This document shows positions 34,921-47,162 of a stretch of DNA of 64,000 nt, one piece after another. Each line of letters begins with the position of its first letter. Position 1 is the stretch's first letter. The position numbers and the translations under genes were made by a program. Source of the stretch: Amborella trichopoda (lineage: Eukaryota > Streptophyta > Magnoliopsida > Amborellales > Amborellaceae); NCBI RefSeq assembly GCF_000471905.2, contig NW_006499435.1:745064-809063 (forward strand), written 5' to 3'. The notes below the pieces were generated by a model. That model had not been told where the DNA came from and searched no databases. It saw only the letters and a list, made by a program, of their open reading frames with translations.

Positions 34921-37900
34921 GGATCATTCAAATATCATGTAAATAGAGTATACAAACTTTGTAATTTTTAAAATGAGAAAAGAAAGTATTGCTTCAAGAA
35001 AATGTCCACAACAGCAAACAGGAGCCCTAGGAGGCGCTCAATGTACAGGGCCCACATACTAAATGTTCTTGATGAGTTTTTCTTGTTATTAGTGAAACCA
35101 TGTTTAAGTTCATGTGAAAAATGTACTGGTACATGCATCAGCTTTACCATATTAAAATGCATACTTGATTGTCAAAAAGAAAAAAAAAAGCAAAAAGGAT
35201 TTGAAACAAAATTGGGCATTTTAATAATGGCCGTGACCTTCACGTAACGAGGATTTGGTCACTCCCTCTCCAAGATCATAGGATTCATGACGAGGGACAA
35301 AAGTTACGTGAACTGTTGAGAAAAACATAAAAGGCTTCCTCAAAGAGAAGAGCTCATTGCCAAGAGGGAGTAGCTCCTTTTGCTGCTAATGCTTTTTAAC
35401 TTTAACTGAGTCACCCTCCACAAGAAGCAGAATCCATCAGCACTATTAATAAGTTTATCGAGCTCTTGAGCTTTACCTCCCCGTTACTAACTCCCCTTTG
35501 CCACTGAAGCCCTAACTACTAAATTCCTAAATTAAGAGGCAATAATTATCCTTTAATTTTTACCCTAGTTTATCTGCATTTGTTAACAAAAGCGTTTTTC
35601 ATGTCCTTCCCTGGCCTAAAACAGGCTTTACCCCTTGTTTTTTATTTGCTTTTTTTTTTTCCTTTGATGAATTTCAGTAAAATGGTCAAGCCAACAGAAA
35701 ATATCACTAAGGTGGTCAATCAACCAATTTATCAACAATGTAGGTACTTTAAGAAGACCATTCTTGTTAAATGATGCCCAAAACGCATGTGCTCTGCGTA
35801 TGGAATCTCCAACAAGTAGAAGGGTAGTCTGAGTAGTTTGGACACTTGCCCCATAAAACAAGTGTGGACAAATGACCCACATGTCCTAGATTCAAAACGT
35901 GGAACAACAGATTTTAATGGAACACACTTTTTGGATTTTAGACCCCGAACGAGGTAATCTCAAGCCACTTAAGCAACCTATATGAAAAAGTACCACCCAA
36001 TCAGGCTTAACACTCTGTCAAGAAATAAATTCCCCCAACTCGGTCTAGCGTGCTTACAGTAATCAGGTGAATTATTGTAGCAACTTGCCCAAGTTACTAT
36101 AGAACTCAACGAGTTCTCTGGCTGATTCAGCGAGTAATCAAAACTCACCGAGTTAGATAATATTTGATAGATATAAGAGGGACAGCAATCTGCCCCCTCC
36201 TCTTTGACATTCCACTTCATCCAATGCTTCGATCGAGCCCAATTCCAGGTTCATGCTCGTTTTTGGACGATCTTTTGATCGGATTGGGAAAAAAAAGTTT
36301 CAAATGTGTCAGATATGGGAGATCGGAAATTTTGCCCTAACATTTGGCCGAATTAGAGAAGTTGTAATCTATGCAACAATTGCTTGATCTTGAACAAAAA
36401 TTGTTTCCTAAGTCTAATTTTTGGTTCTTAATTGAATCATAGGCTCGCTTCTCACAAAACATACTAAAAATCTCGAGATTTTTGAGATTTGGTTTCGGAT
36501 TTACTATTCACCCAAAAAATTTCAACCACAACATATTGGAACTGATAACCAGAACATAAAACCTGTATCTGATTTGGGTACTTCAATTTGGGGTGTGCAA
36601 TGGAGGCATTAATTCACATAGCACAAAGTTGGGAGGCTCGGCCTCGATATTTAAGGTAAAGTTCTTTTTTTTCAATTAAATTCCAATAGTTAATTTTATG
36701 GAAAAAGTTTATATAAGGATGCAACCTTATAATGTAGAATTTATTTTCTTGGAATAAGTCTAGATTCCAACACGAAACAAAGAGGACAATATTCAGGATA
36801 TACAGGATGGGTAGAAGGAATTGTGACCCTTGGTTTCATCTACGATTCAAAACTACAAAATCTGTCATGATCTACCAATCCCAAAGATCCAAAGGATTTA
36901 TTATGAATCCAACAATAGACAATAGAAACATTGAGCTACTTAGTATTAGTCTTAAAGACGAAAGAGAAGAAAATGGATTTCTCATTCAATGTTGCAATAT
37001 ACATATTGAATATTGATGCAAATAGATAGGGATCCCATTCTTTATTCGGCTCAATCCTTTTAGTAAAAGATTGGGCCAAATTCAATTGCTATTGGGAGAA
37101 CAAACAGGAATCAATGGGAATGGGCTGGAGTTATGAACTTATAATCATGGAATCAACTCAATCATCAAATTATAAGTTCGTTCCATACCGGACCAAGTCG
37201 GAAGGAATAGGGATATGTACATTATCGTTATGAGAAGGGTCGAACATATGTAAATAGATACTATGGATCCCTACGTCGTTACATTCCATTTAGATTAGGA
37301 ATAGGCGTAATAGGACATGCTTTTTACATCGGAAAAATCCATCGAAAAAAGCAGTGTTAATGTTGAAAAGCCCTTTGATTGTTCATCTCGACATCAAGAT
37401 GCATGACCATGAAAAATAAAAAGATTTTAAGTCTCTGAAATAGTGCATTTTACAACATATTATCTACACCGTCCATTTTCAAGATTTTCAAATGTTTATA
37501 GATCTACTTGATTTTAACCATTTTTTAAAATTAAAATTTTATAATTAGATATAAAAATAGATTTTGAGATAATCCTAAAAACATTTTACATCAAAATTAT
37601 ATACCACGATAAAATTTGAAGGTGCACCTTACCTCTACAACTATGGATGCATCCGTATGCCAACTGCACCCTAATTTTATATTTGTTTTATCATTTCTTA
37701 GAATCATGAATTCAAACTTTATCCTCATGAATATGCCAGAACAATTCTTTTTCAGCTAAAAAGTTTGGTCCTTTAGTGGCAGCACCATATTCCAAAAATA
37801 TTGGGGGAGGAACAAAATGCAAACACTGAGTCCAGCCTAACAGATAAATTTTAACGGCATTTGCAGCCAATACTTCCAAGTGCATCCATTGCCTGGTCAA

Positions 37901-40900
37901 CTTCTAATTTCTGGTGTAACCCACGTGCATATCCATTTAGTAAGTTTTGGACAGAAATCACAGTTCATGTAAATAAGTGATGCAAGGAAGTTCTCATAAT
38001 AAACAGGTATAATGCGTATAGCCTTATGCATGTCACATGCCGAGATCTATTGATATATCTTTTGCTGAAACCAAAATTTCATTGGTCATCTCACTCAAAA
38101 ATCTCCCTGATGTACTCCCAGTAATACAATGTTAACCTTTATCAAAAAAAAATCTCCCTGATGTTCTTTTCTGTCCCCTCCAGCTCAATCCTTTTAGAAA
38201 GACAATTCCCGCGTGCTCGTTTTTATAAACCACAAACCACGGGTTCTAGAGCATGTGAAATACTGTCTTGGAGGATCAAGTATCCGAGCCCATACCTTGT
38301 TAACACTGCTGATCTAATCTTTCCTAGGCATGTGGCCTTCTTAAATAACAAAACTCCATTGGTGGACATATGTATCACACCCTTATCCTCCTATGGGCTG
38401 CTTTAGGTCATATTTTGCAATAAATTTCTATCTTATATATGTTTACAGTTTTTCATGCACACAAATATTCATGCACTGTTTGCACAATGTCTAAGGGTGT
38501 CTGCATGTTTGGAAACATGTTTGCACACATATCCAGGTATGCATCACAAACCCGTTTCCATGGTACTACCCAAACTGTTGACACTGAATTTTGCAAAATG
38601 TTTTAACCATATTTGCAATTATATTTGTCCCATTATATACATGCCAGCTCCATAAGCATGCATGCATGAGTGGACATTTGCAAGGTCTCTTTGCAAATTT
38701 GTATAATGTCCAAGTTGTCAACATGTTTTTTTTACACAATGAACAGCTTCCTAAAGACCAGGAATGGCACCTAAAGCATTACCGTCATTAAAGAAAATAC
38801 TAGTATTCTGTTAAATCTGTTGAGTGTATGTTTTTCTTTGTAATATTAGGGAAAAAAATATTTTTTTTGGGTAGTCCAGTGGTAGGAATCGAACTTGAGA
38901 TGTAGCATTGCTTGACGTCAACTCGTTACCACACAAGCCAAGCCCAATTCCTATTAGGAAAGAAAACAGCAAGGAACGTACCTCCAGGGTGAAACTTCAT
39001 GTATGGGGAAATATTGTAGACACGACCTTTCAAGACTGTCCAAATTGAACCTTCAGTTTTGTGTTGCTTAACTTCATCCATTGTGATGAGCCTTCTATTA
39101 GATCTCCCATTCAATCCTGATATGTACAAGGAATATCAAATATAATGTACGCTTGACTCCTTTCCATTGAGAACAATCTAGATAGAATGAATTTGGAGCT
39201 TTTCAATAGAATGAAGGATAAACACAAAAATTTAATAAATTAAACTCCTGTTTAAAACAACAACTATACGTGTAAACAATCAAAATAAAGGCCACGCACA
39301 CAGCTTAATCAGCTGTCATGGTGGTGTGTCGTTTATGTGCGTCGATATCTGGGGTTCGTATACCCCAGTTTGTCGTTAACTGACGCTGTGAAAGGCCCAC
39401 TTCTCTCTCTCTCCCCTCCTCCCTTCTATCTCTCTCAAATATCTCTAAAAACAATAATGGCCACGCATGCTCTTGAGACAGCAGCAAAAGAGATTAAGTA
39501 GGCGACTACAGATGTTTCTAAAAAATAGAAGTGACCCCAAGTAAAAGAAACAGTAAGAACAACAGAGTAAGTACCACACCAAACATCAATTTGTAGATGG
39601 GTATAAAACCTATCCTAGCCCACGAGCAAAAATTTCCGGACCCTCTATAAAATTCTACCACAAGATTACAAGTAAGCCCCCAATATGATTCTCATAACAA
39701 TATTCATCCCCATGATTTTCTTGTAGCTCACACACACAAGCGTGCACACACCTACACACACACAGACACGTATATGTGTGTGGGTATATGGAAAATGCTT
39801 TGGTACCAATTTGTGCGGCCTCCAACATCTATACCATCCAAATATTTGGACGGTCCATGGTGGACCCGAATTCCTAGAGAGGGCAAGCGGAGGCTCGCTG
39901 CCTTAGTCCACCACTCTCAGCAAAAAAAAACCTCATTTCCATTTTATTTGTTCTTCATTTTTCTCTCGCTCTCATCAATCAGTTACAAAACCTAAAAGCC
40001 CCAAATCAGATGTTAATATGTTAAAGAACAATTTTGTTTCTATTTTTCTTTTATATTTTGTCATTTTCTCTTTCTTCTTTCCTTATTTTCAAGGTAATGA
40101 AATTGATGGAATTCAGAGGATCAACATAGGAAAGTTGATCTCTTTATAAAGTTCTAAGAGAAATATCCGATTTCTCATCGTAGAGAAGCAAATTTGAATC
40201 TTGCCGAATTTTGTAACTTAAGTTATGTTTGTTTGGGCAATTTCCCCCTTAGAAGAGAGAAAATTTCCAATCTGCGTCTCTTGAAGGCTTGTCGTAACTG
40301 TAAGCGGAAGCTTTTTGTTCCTGTCGAATTTTCTTTTATATTTTGTCATTTTCATTGGGTTGTTGAATTTTTTAAAAGTGTCCTCTTGAAGCTAGGCCTC
40401 TAGTCCTTGAAGCTAGGCCTCTATACACTAACAAATACTTTCCATTTGAAAGTTAGTATTCAAATGTGTTTTCACTTTCAAGGCCTCAAGAAAATGAATT
40501 TTCACCAATATCTTTTTAATCAAATCCAGGTCTCTTCGTTTTTTGGACAGGAAGTTATGATTATTGTCAATTAGGAAAATACACATCTCTTTCCTTAAAT
40601 GAATCGCTCTCAAATTTGAAGACACTACTTCAAAAAGACCCCAACCACTTCAAGATGATTCTTATTCAACAATCAAAACTTTAAACTAACTCAATCAAAC
40701 CTTTAAACTAACTTAAGAGATAAAATGTCTCTTCACTACATATCTTGATTCTTTTCCGATTTAGCCAATAATCGCAACCGCGATAGAGGAACATCAGCCA
40801 AATAGAATATGATCTTCTAGTATGCAGGTTTCAAATGACATTTTATGTTTATTCAGTAGATTTCAATTGAAACTTTTAAGGGTCACAAACCAATCCAAAG

Positions 40901-42003
40901 GAAAGAAAAGAAAGCCATAGATTGTAAAAATTGTAACAATTTCCAAATTATAATACAAACAACATAAAAGCATCACTTTGTACATCTAATCTTCTAGCAT
41001 TTGCAGACTACATTAATCATGCATCAATCCAAATACATAAGCACTCTTCAAGTACCTGCAAGGTCTGGATGAGTGCGTGTAACCCTTAGCCAGTCCATTT
41101 GGCTATACCCCTTCTCAAAAGGAACCTTTGTACGCACCCTAGGCCTTTTGCTAGCTATCAATGGATTTGTGTCTGAAGTCTTAACTGAATCTTTAGAGCT
41201 TTCAGACATTTTTGATCCCAATACCTCACTGGATATTGGTTTTGGGGGCTCCATTTTAGCAGTCATAGAAGGCAAAGAACCTTGAGCAACCAATTCATCA
41301 ATTTTACCATTGTCTACAAGACTTGTATTTGGCGAAATATCAACTGGGGATGGAAGAACATTACTAGTGGGCCCCTCATGTTTGTCATCTTCTGAAGATC
41401 CATCCTTGATTGTGACTTTACTGATATTAGGCATACCTTTTGGAGATTCTAACTGGTGTTCATTGACATCATCTCCAACCTAAAAACAACGCAACAGGTC
41501 CAAACAAACATACTAGAAGACTTCCAAGTTCCAAGTAAGACTTATGATTCCCAAAAAGCAAAAAATGACCGCAACCAAATATAAGAAACAATAATTAAGT
41601 ACATTAATATCCACAATGAGTAGTATATTGTATGACGTAATGAATTTGACACACGAATGAAGAATTCATTCATGACGATGCATTAAAGACAAATCAATAA
41701 AATTGTACCGAACAAGAAGAAATACCACAAATTAAATGGAAATATAAACATACAAAATAATTCACCAAAAAATAAAAAATAAATTAAGAAATTCGTCCAA
41801 AAAAAGTAACCAATTGAACAAAAATAAGTAAATTGCAAATAGAAGGCATAAATAGTCACAATGTTCAATAATCAGGCTTTCATAAATGAATACACATCAG
41901 ATTGATCAGTTTGAAACAAATTTGCAATGAATGAATAAAATAGAAAAATTCAGGAGAAAGTATAACTTGCCTGACAAAAAGAAAAGTCTTTATAACCTTC
42001 CAT
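34296..42003 (-). CDS. RLF: RLF: cytochrome b5 domain protein, five coding exons, 238 aa
   Basis: Exons (minus): 42003-41971, 41479-41056, 39116-38982, 34807-34757, 34369-34296; total 717 bases with consistent phases. The start ATG gives [11 protein letters not shown], joining VGDD in exon 2, like the FTFCQVG opening I recall for the family. Residues about 129-142 are the conserved [14 protein letters not shown] block, then [16 protein letters not shown]. The cytochrome b5 fold covers about 162-238 with both haem-ligand histidines: H195 in FHPGG and H218 in KYHAWV. The end is EKCLVGIL. Arabidopsis RLF (At5g09680, REDUCED LATERAL ROOT FORMATION) is of similar length, soluble, and acts in lateral root initiation. 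The first intron within the coding region has a GC donor (CAG^GCAAGT); the last donor (A^GTATCC) is weak. No stop or frameshift is seen, so the gene looks functional. Introns are long: 491, 1939, 4174 and 387 bp. Confidence 0.88.
34600..34710 (+). repeat. dispersed repeat family B copy in the last RLF intron
   Basis: TCACATCCCCAAAATTTTGG, TAGGGTTTAATCTGAGGG and ATATGGGAGCATATACT match the order seen at 17315-17445. It ends about 47 bp from the 51-bp RLF exon. Confidence 0.45.
36700..36740 (+). mobile_element. MITE family G copy 9, left part of an interrupted element
   Basis: AAGTTTATATAAGGATGCAA and TAATGTAGAA match the end of the copy at 33438-33810. The family sequence then stops abruptly at about 36740 and resumes at 37333. 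Confidence 0.65.
36741..37332. other. about 590-bp foreign block inside a MITE, probably organelle-derived (NUPT-like)
   Basis: The block is richer in GC than its surroundings and contains a strong hairpin (GGCTCAATCC, TTTTAGTAAAAG, ATTGGGCC at about 37048-37077) of the sort found at plastid gene ends. Phrases such as GGGATCCCATTCTTTATTC and GGATCCCTACGTCGTTACA look to me like plastid spacer DNA. I cannot name the locus from memory. The small open frame inside has no recognisable product. The MITE flanks prove that it is an insertion; organelle origin is an inference. Confidence 0.45.
37333..37680 (+). mobile_element. MITE family G copy 9, right part
   Basis: It resumes at AAAAATCCATCG and runs in family order to GGTGCACCTTACCTCTACAA. 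Compared with the intact copy at 33438-33810, about 15 bases are missing at the junction. Confidence 0.65.
38855..38951 (-). mobile_element. tRNA-related SINE in RLF intron, near a splice donor
   Basis: Minus-strand order: GGGCTTGGCTTGTGTGG, TAACGAGTTGACG (box A-like), AAGTTCGATTCCTACC (box B-like, GTTCGATTCC), then CACTGGACTACCC and an A-rich end. Flanks TATTAGGGAAA (38844-38854) and TATTAGGAAA (38952-38961) are probable target duplications. The 3' end motif (ACTACCCAAAA) is shared with the SINEs at 29210-29356 and 49936-50101. Confidence 0.65.
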
Positions 42004-42030
42004 TGCTTGCGGAAAATATTGTTTAGTTGT
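42004..42030 (-). other. RLF: RLF 5' leader part of first coding exon (proposed)
   Basis: A CATAG acceptor at 42032-42031 would open this exon 27 bases before the start codon. An alternative CATAG 15 bases further upstream would include a two-codon upstream frame (ATG CCA TAG). Either choice leaves the protein unchanged. Confidence 0.45.
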
Positions 42031-42991
42031 CTATGGCATCTCCTACTATGAATTTGAACAATCCAAATAATTCACAAAATAAATTATACGATCCAACTAT
42101 AAAACACCTGTTCACAGCAATTATACATCAGAATTTTCTTTTATCTTCATAGAAATAAACAGTAAAGCAAGTTTATTCAGGTATACATCAGATATCAATT
42201 AACCAAAAAAAAAATCTAACCCCATAAAACCTATTATTGTCTTTGGTATAACCTAAATTACACCACAAATTACGTGCAATGTGAACTAAAATTAGCCATT
42301 TACCTGCATCAAGGACTATCAAGACCACATAACCAAAGAGTTAAAAGAAATTCAATTTATTATAAAATTAAAAAGATCTTGTTCCCTGTTTTAATCTCTT
42401 TATAAAAAAAAATGAGGTACTAACTCGATACTTCACCAGAGAAAATACATATCAAAATGAAGTTGAGACTAATATCAAAATCACGCCAGAAAGGATAGCA
42501 AGAAAAAGGACCAAATTCTGGGAAGTCCCCAGCATACATTAATGATAAATATGAAAATTCTGAATTTATAAATTTTCTCATGAGAAAATAATATGTTTAC
42601 CAACAGCATCAGCATGAGCTTGAAACCGGGAAAAACATATGGTATTTCAGGGTTTGGTAGGGTTTTTGTGGAGGAATGGAGGGACAATATGAGAGAAGAT
42701 GGGTAAGAGAGAGGCAAATAGTAAATAACGACTCCATTGGGTTTGGCGTTGGTGGATGAAAAATGAAACGGTAATCCAATGTGCAAACAAATGAAAAAGA
42801 GATTTTATTCTCTTGAGGGAGTCAAAGCCACCTTCCAAAATTAGGTCCAATCATCTAATTTGACTTTTTCCTTTTAAAGACTAAGGAAATGTTTTGGATT
42901 ATAGGGTAAACAAAACCATGTTTTGAATACTCGGGTAAACAAAACCATGTTTTGAATCAACGGTGATGTTGATTGCTACAACCAAATTAGA

Positions 42992-43276
42992 ATGAGTCCA
43001 AGGACCTTCTTTGTACTTAGAGATATTCTCAAAGAGAGACGCAACATACGAGATACCATAGGGGTAACCTTGGAAGAGGAGCTGGTCATGTTCTTACATA
43101 CTCTTAGCAGCATTTTGAAGAATCAAAAAATTGGTCATGATTTTGGCCATTCCGGCGAGACAGTGAGTCGGCATTTTAATAGTGTGTTGAATGCAATCTT
43201 AGACCTCTATCGTGATTTTATGAAGCCACCTGCTTTGGAGACCCCTCCTCAAATTAGCATTGTGGACAGAAGATAA
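42992..43276 (+). pseudogene. PIF/Harbinger transposase N-terminal fragment (HARBI1/ALP1-like)
   Basis: A 94-residue open stretch reads MSPRTFFVLRDILKER, then EEELVMFLHTLSS, then IGHDFGHSGETVSRHFN and KPPALETPPQI. This is the helix-turn-helix region that precedes the DDE nuclease in HARBI1-like plant proteins. The nuclease domain is missing. It lies antisense within the RLF leader intron, so it is an insertion remnant and not a separate gene. Confidence 0.8.
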
Positions 43277-43357
43277 TAAGATTTGCATGTTCTTTATCAG
43301 TAGATATAAGATTTGGAGACCCCTCCTCAAATTAGCATTGTGGACAGAAGATAATAG
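43234..43357. repeat. direct repeat, period 78 bp
   Basis: A 45-base segment starting TTTGGAGACCCCTCCTC occurs at 43234 and again at 43312, duplicating the tail of the Harbinger fragment; a shorter third piece (GTGGAGACCCCTCCT) follows at about 43391. Confidence 0.85.
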
Positions 43358-46059
43358 CTATTTAATAGTGGATAATAGCATTGTGGAGACCCCTCCTTAA
43401 ATAGCTATTATCTTCTAGATGACTGATATGCATAATCATTTGCAGTAACTTGAATACCAATCTCAGTAGATATAAGATAGCTATTTAATGGTCACATCAG
43501 TGCACTGAACAACCCAAAGCCAGAGACATGAAATGCTCAGGAATTGTGTCTTCTGCAACACATCAGTTACTACATTTTTGTGTGAGTGTGTGTTTAACAC
43601 TTAGCAGTCTTTCATTGCTGCAAATATGTGCACAGTCATACCTTAAGTGTAAGCAGGCAGACATATACATTGTTGAGGGAATAAAGAGAACCAAAGAAGA
43701 TAAAAATGAAAAAGAAACACAACATGCTAACTTATATAAAATTTTTCTAATGATGTGGTCCCATGAAACTCCTTGTTTGCCCAGCAGGCTTGCTTTGCTG
43801 TTTGCTTCCCTAAAGGTCTATGGTGTAAGTAGCTCACTCTCATAGTTGCTTGCAAAGAAGCAGAAATATGGTGTGCTAAAAGGGAAGTGAAGCCTTAAGA
43901 GACTGCAGGCAGTGGTGAAGTTTTGAGTGATTACGAACAGTACAATATTCCCCTTTCTAATGAAAAAGGTAATAGACAAAATCACCATAACACTTCACAT
44001 GCAACTTGGGCCCCAACACATAAGATCTACCATAATTTGCATTTTGCAACATAAAGGACATACTTGCAATACCAAGGGTAGCATGTGAAAAGGTAAATTC
44101 CGAAAGCAAGATTTATTATTTTCTACATTCTCCAATGCTTGTTTGCAAACCCTTCATAAAAACAAGACTATTAAGGAATTGGAGGCAACATGGACTCAAC
44201 AAGATATAGCATGCTGCCAGTGGTTACTGCACACATGCTACCATTTGTTACCATAACATAACTCAAAACCTAACCAATCAAGTAATGACTACAAAATAAA
44301 TATGAGAGCACACATTAGTAACCAAGAACTACAAAATACATATAAACTGAGACTTTGCACTCACACAGACAGAAACTTAAAACCTAATGATTCAATAAAT
44401 AAATCCAAACCTTTTCATTGTCCCAATCAAGAACATAAACAATGTAACAGGAAAAAAATAGATACCTGTACTTGACAAAAGTACAAACACAAAAGTGATT
44501 TCCCCTTGACATTCCTCTCATTCTTCTATCCTGAATCTCAGGTGCAATTATCTACAAGAGTGTTAATTTTTGTATTTCTTGAAAATTGAGTGCTTCAAAT
44601 ATGAAGTTTGCATCATATTATCCATATAGAAAGATCATCAACATCATATATCTTCTTAGAAAGAAAATAAGTGGAAATAAAAACATTTGCTTAATCAGAA
44701 ATATGACAAAAAAACTAAGGCTGCCCCCAAAGCTACAAGTGGATATCGAGCTTATCCATATCAGAAAGAAAACTTTATGTTGAGTGTTTTTTAAAACGAC
44801 TCATGTTACCCCAACAACAGCTGGTTAAGCCCCTGGTTACTCTTATGTTTTTTACAAAATAACCATATATTGTTGCTTTATAGGTAGCCAACTTTTATGT
44901 TCTTTGAAATATCATGTATGATATTCAGTTGTTTTATAGGTAAGTAACTTTGAGCGAATGTTCCTTACGGGACCACTTTAAGCCATTTGCTTCTCTTGAA
45001 TGTGTAGAACTAAGAATCAATTTGGAGGAAACCTTTTGATCAAAGGATCGACTTAACAAATCAATTTGTGAATATATAATAATTTTGGTCATCATAAAAA
45101 AAACAATTATTTTGAGAAAAAGAAGCAAAACAAATGGCAAGAATGAGAATTGATTCCTTATCATATCTAGACGAGTACAATGGCTTGTGATCTAAAGGTC
45201 CCCACATGATATTATGCTTATTATAGATAGTATTATAAATAACTAGCATGGCCTAACCATTTTTTTGCAAATGGGAATAGAGCACAAGAGTATATTTCAG
45301 AGCAACAAGTAATCATCAAACTTTCAAAGTTCAACAAAAAACCAATACAGTGGAACATGCCAATAGACAAAAATAGAAGTAGTATAAAATGATAAGTAGA
45401 AAAAAAAAAAACACATTCATAAATAATCTGAGAATAAAACCCCCCAAACTTATTGGTAAAGATGAAGACTAGCTCTTTCAATGGATAAGACAACAAGCAA
45501 TCATCAAACTTTCAAAGTTAAACAAAAAACCAATACAATGGAACATGACAATAGACAAAGCTAGCAGTACGCTTGGCTGGTTTGCAAAGGCGAGAAGTAG
45601 ACTGAGCATGGCCTTTGGTCCATGGCATGGTTTTATGAGGTCGAGACCAATTTTATCAAAAACATCAGGTACAAATTAGGACAGTAACAGGACTCAACCA
45701 TGGCATCAGTTGTGTGTAGCTGATGAACAATTGAAGAAAGATTCCACAATCTGTTCATCTTGGCCTCTGATCCTAATGCCGCTGTTGCTGAGTCCATCGG
45801 GGAAGTTGGGATTTAAGACGTCTAGAGTATAAACTTTAGATGACATTTCAAGAATCATGAACTCCTAGAATTCAGCTCTCTATGAGCACCTAAATACCAG
45901 GTTCATTTTGAAGAAAGGAGTCCTCTATGAGCTTCCAAATGCCAGGTTCATTTTGAAGAAAGGTTTTTTAAGCTTATCCGGTGGCTACAACATAGATGTT
46001 TTTAGGGTGAAATGGTTAATGTGCCAAGTGCGTCAAATAAGAATGAAGTTGAAGTCTCT

Positions 46060-46360
46060 CGGAGAGCCCGGAGGCACAAGCTTTTAGTTGGCTAGCTAGG
46101 TGGGACAAGGCTTGCATGATCAATCATCTCAAAATCAGGGGCATTCCAAAAAAGGATAGCTGCACAATGTGCACATATGATGAAGAATCAGGGGCCAACA
46201 TCTTCATTCACTAAAGGTGGCTCATCAGTATGGGCATCATATCTTCAAGCCTTCAGATATGAGTGGATTATGCCACCCATTGTGAAAGTATTATATGAGC
46301 AATATACAGCCCACCTATCTATCCACTGGGTTGGATATTATGGAGACTTACTATGGTTGC
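46060..46360 (+). pseudogene. LINE zf-RVT remnant (degenerate)
   Basis: In shifting frames it reads INHLKIRGIPKKDSCTMC, then YDEESGANIFIH, then a WASYLQAFRYEW segment. The Cys-x2-Cys and His pattern and the order fit the zinc-binding region behind LINE reverse transcriptase. No larger domain survives. Confidence 0.5.
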
Positions 46361-47162
46361 CAAGTTACGATCCTTATGGCTTGAAAGAAATTGGACGTCT
46401 CTATGAAGATGCACAATGACCTCCTTCCTTGCAATCAAAAGCATTGAACTGGCGACCTCATGGGCTCTAAATAAAAAGGAGTTGCATGATAAATAACAGA
46501 ACCACATCTATGAACCAACAAGTCATACCAAAAAAGCATGTGTCATGAAACCAGACTAGATCAAAATATTTATAGGAATTGCAAATATATTTACAGCAAG
46601 AATAAATCCCCAAAAAAAATGAATTAAACAAAAAGAGCACTCTGTAATGTTTGCAAAATAGCGCATAAAGATGACAAGAAAACATAAATTACTGAAAATA
46701 GAAGTCTGGGGGCTTGTGCTCCCATATGGCAAAGGAGGGAATTGAAGAGAGAGTGAGTGTGTAAACGCGAGATTTTCTTACATTCCAAGCAATTGGATCA
46801 GTTAAACCCGTAACATTTCTCCATCTCCGATAAACCCCATGCTCCAAATATCCACAACTAAGATTTTACAAAATAAAAAAATCTCTGATAAACCCCATAC
46901 TCCAAATATCCACAACGAGCAAATATATGAACACAAAGAAGAAACAATATTATATGCTATCAGCTCAATGCCATTTCATTTCTGAACAGAAAAAACAAAA
47001 GTAACATCCGAAGAAATTTACAGACAACAGCTCAGTAGAAACTCTCAAACCTACAAGAGAGACCCTCAAATATATAGTTGCTAAGTTTGATTCTGTTTAT
47101 TCCTTTAATCGATTCTCAATCACATATATAGAAAAGGAAAAAATGGGCTCATTGAAACCTAC

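Larger units (their letters stand above)
34808..38981 (-). other. RLF: RLF intron 4 (4.2 kb) with nested insertions
   Basis: Between the HPGG exon and the 51-bp exon. It holds (CT)n/(TA)n at 34862-34920, a split MITE G copy (36700-37680), and a SINE at 38855-38951 only 30 bp from the splice donor. About 36000-36280 has CGAGTT/GACTCAGCGAG-like strings and a TATATAAGAGG-like sequence reminiscent of an LTR, not pursued. No other gene seen. Confidence 0.6.
42033..47162 (-). other. RLF: RLF leader intron (5.1 kb)
   Basis: The intron runs from the donor CCAG^GTAGGT at 47162 to the acceptor near 42031. It holds a Harbinger transposase fragment (42992-43276), a 78-bp-period direct repeat (43234-43357), duplicated units at 45303-45379/45489-45565, 45881-45962 and 46807-46920, and a LINE scrap at 46060-46360. 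A long intron in the leader is common in plant genes that are broadly expressed. Confidence 0.6.

Noticed and set aside
36807-37016. A 69-codon open frame as a new gene in an RLF intron
   Set aside because: It lies wholly within the inserted organelle-like block, has no homology I recognise, and runs antisense to RLF.
44461-44530. Alternative RLF start exon ending FCQ near 44475 (donor CAA^GTACAG)
   Set aside because: In the matching frame there is an in-frame TAG and no Met upstream, whereas 41971-42003 gives a start codon, the FSFCQ motif and a good GC donor.
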